DNA of 64,000 bases, taken from positions 868,001-932,000 of the forward strand of contig NZ_CP060398.1 in NCBI RefSeq assembly GCF_015840915.1, written 5' to 3'. The translations under genes were made by a program, and so were the position numbers. Under the pieces are notes generated by a model that was not told where the DNA came from, ran no database searches, and saw only the letters and a list, made by a program, of their open reading frames with translations. The number at the start of each line of letters is the position of its first letter. The first letter of the stretch is position 1. This stretch comes from Synechococcus sp. CBW1002 (GTDB lineage: Bacteria; Cyanobacteriota; Cyanobacteriia; PCC-6307; Cyanobiaceae). Of this stretch, positions 62,550-64,000 are shown piece by piece.

Positions 62550-64000
<1,451 letters not shown>

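Overview
The window looks like a chromosome segment of a high-GC unicellular cyanobacterium of the Synechococcus/Cyanobium type. The evidence is a urt urea-uptake operon behind an NtcA-type promoter, two high-light-inducible (HLIP) genes, a cyanobacterial AbrB-like regulator, cyanobacterial-type urease genes and several small proteins of picocyanobacterial character. The species cannot be fixed from the sequence alone.

Layout. 1-9588 is a nitrogen-acquisition block. ureE-ureF-ureG and urtA-urtB-urtC-urtD run leftward, and ureD-ureA-ureB-ureC runs rightward from a divergent start near 6125. urtA has a perfect NtcA box with a well-spaced -10, and a hairpin with a T-tract separates urtA from urtBCD. 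9621-13236 holds a PilZ protein and two different insertion sequences (IS1182-type and IS630-type) stacked on one CTAG site. 13695-21885 encodes a predicted amide-bond-forming system: circularly permuted ATP-grasp, alpha-E, transglutaminase-like and DUF2126 amidoligase-like proteins, with a glycogen phosphorylase gene inside the array. 22244-28075 is a c-di-GMP block with a degenerate HD-GYP protein facing two tandem PAS-GGDEF-EAL paralogs. 28114-41143 is mostly ordinary chromosome: cupin, CsgG-like, cyAbrB, P-type ATPase, MscS, a solute-binding protein, a methyltransferase, a 2OG-Fe(II) oxygenase and valyl-tRNA synthetase.

41181-49500 is a region of decay and duplication. It has a secreted twin-repeat protein, a gutted molybdopterin oxidoreductase pseudogene, a duplicated gene with one dead copy, an mscL gene, and an IS5-type element inserted into an IS1182 remnant with a clean GTAA target duplication. 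49505-53722 carries a lower-GC acyltransferase plus alpha/beta-hydrolase pair that resembles a split plant phytyl ester synthase. It is followed by a cassette of two HLIP genes interleaved with three tiny single-membrane-span ORFs. 54708-56424 holds an IS1595-type element and a second mscL, identical to the first over 381 bp but different at its 3' end. 56618-64000 has a cytochrome b / Tat-lipoprotein molybdoenzyme pair, a TVP38-type membrane protein, a 1076-residue extracellular propeller-type protein and the 3' part of ligA.

How the genes work together. Urea is imported by UrtABCDE and hydrolysed by UreABC after nickel loading by UreDEFG; both arms meet in one locus. The most unusual groupings are the amidoligase array, the split phytyl-ester-synthase-like pair, the HLIP/microprotein cassette and the mosaic mscL pair.
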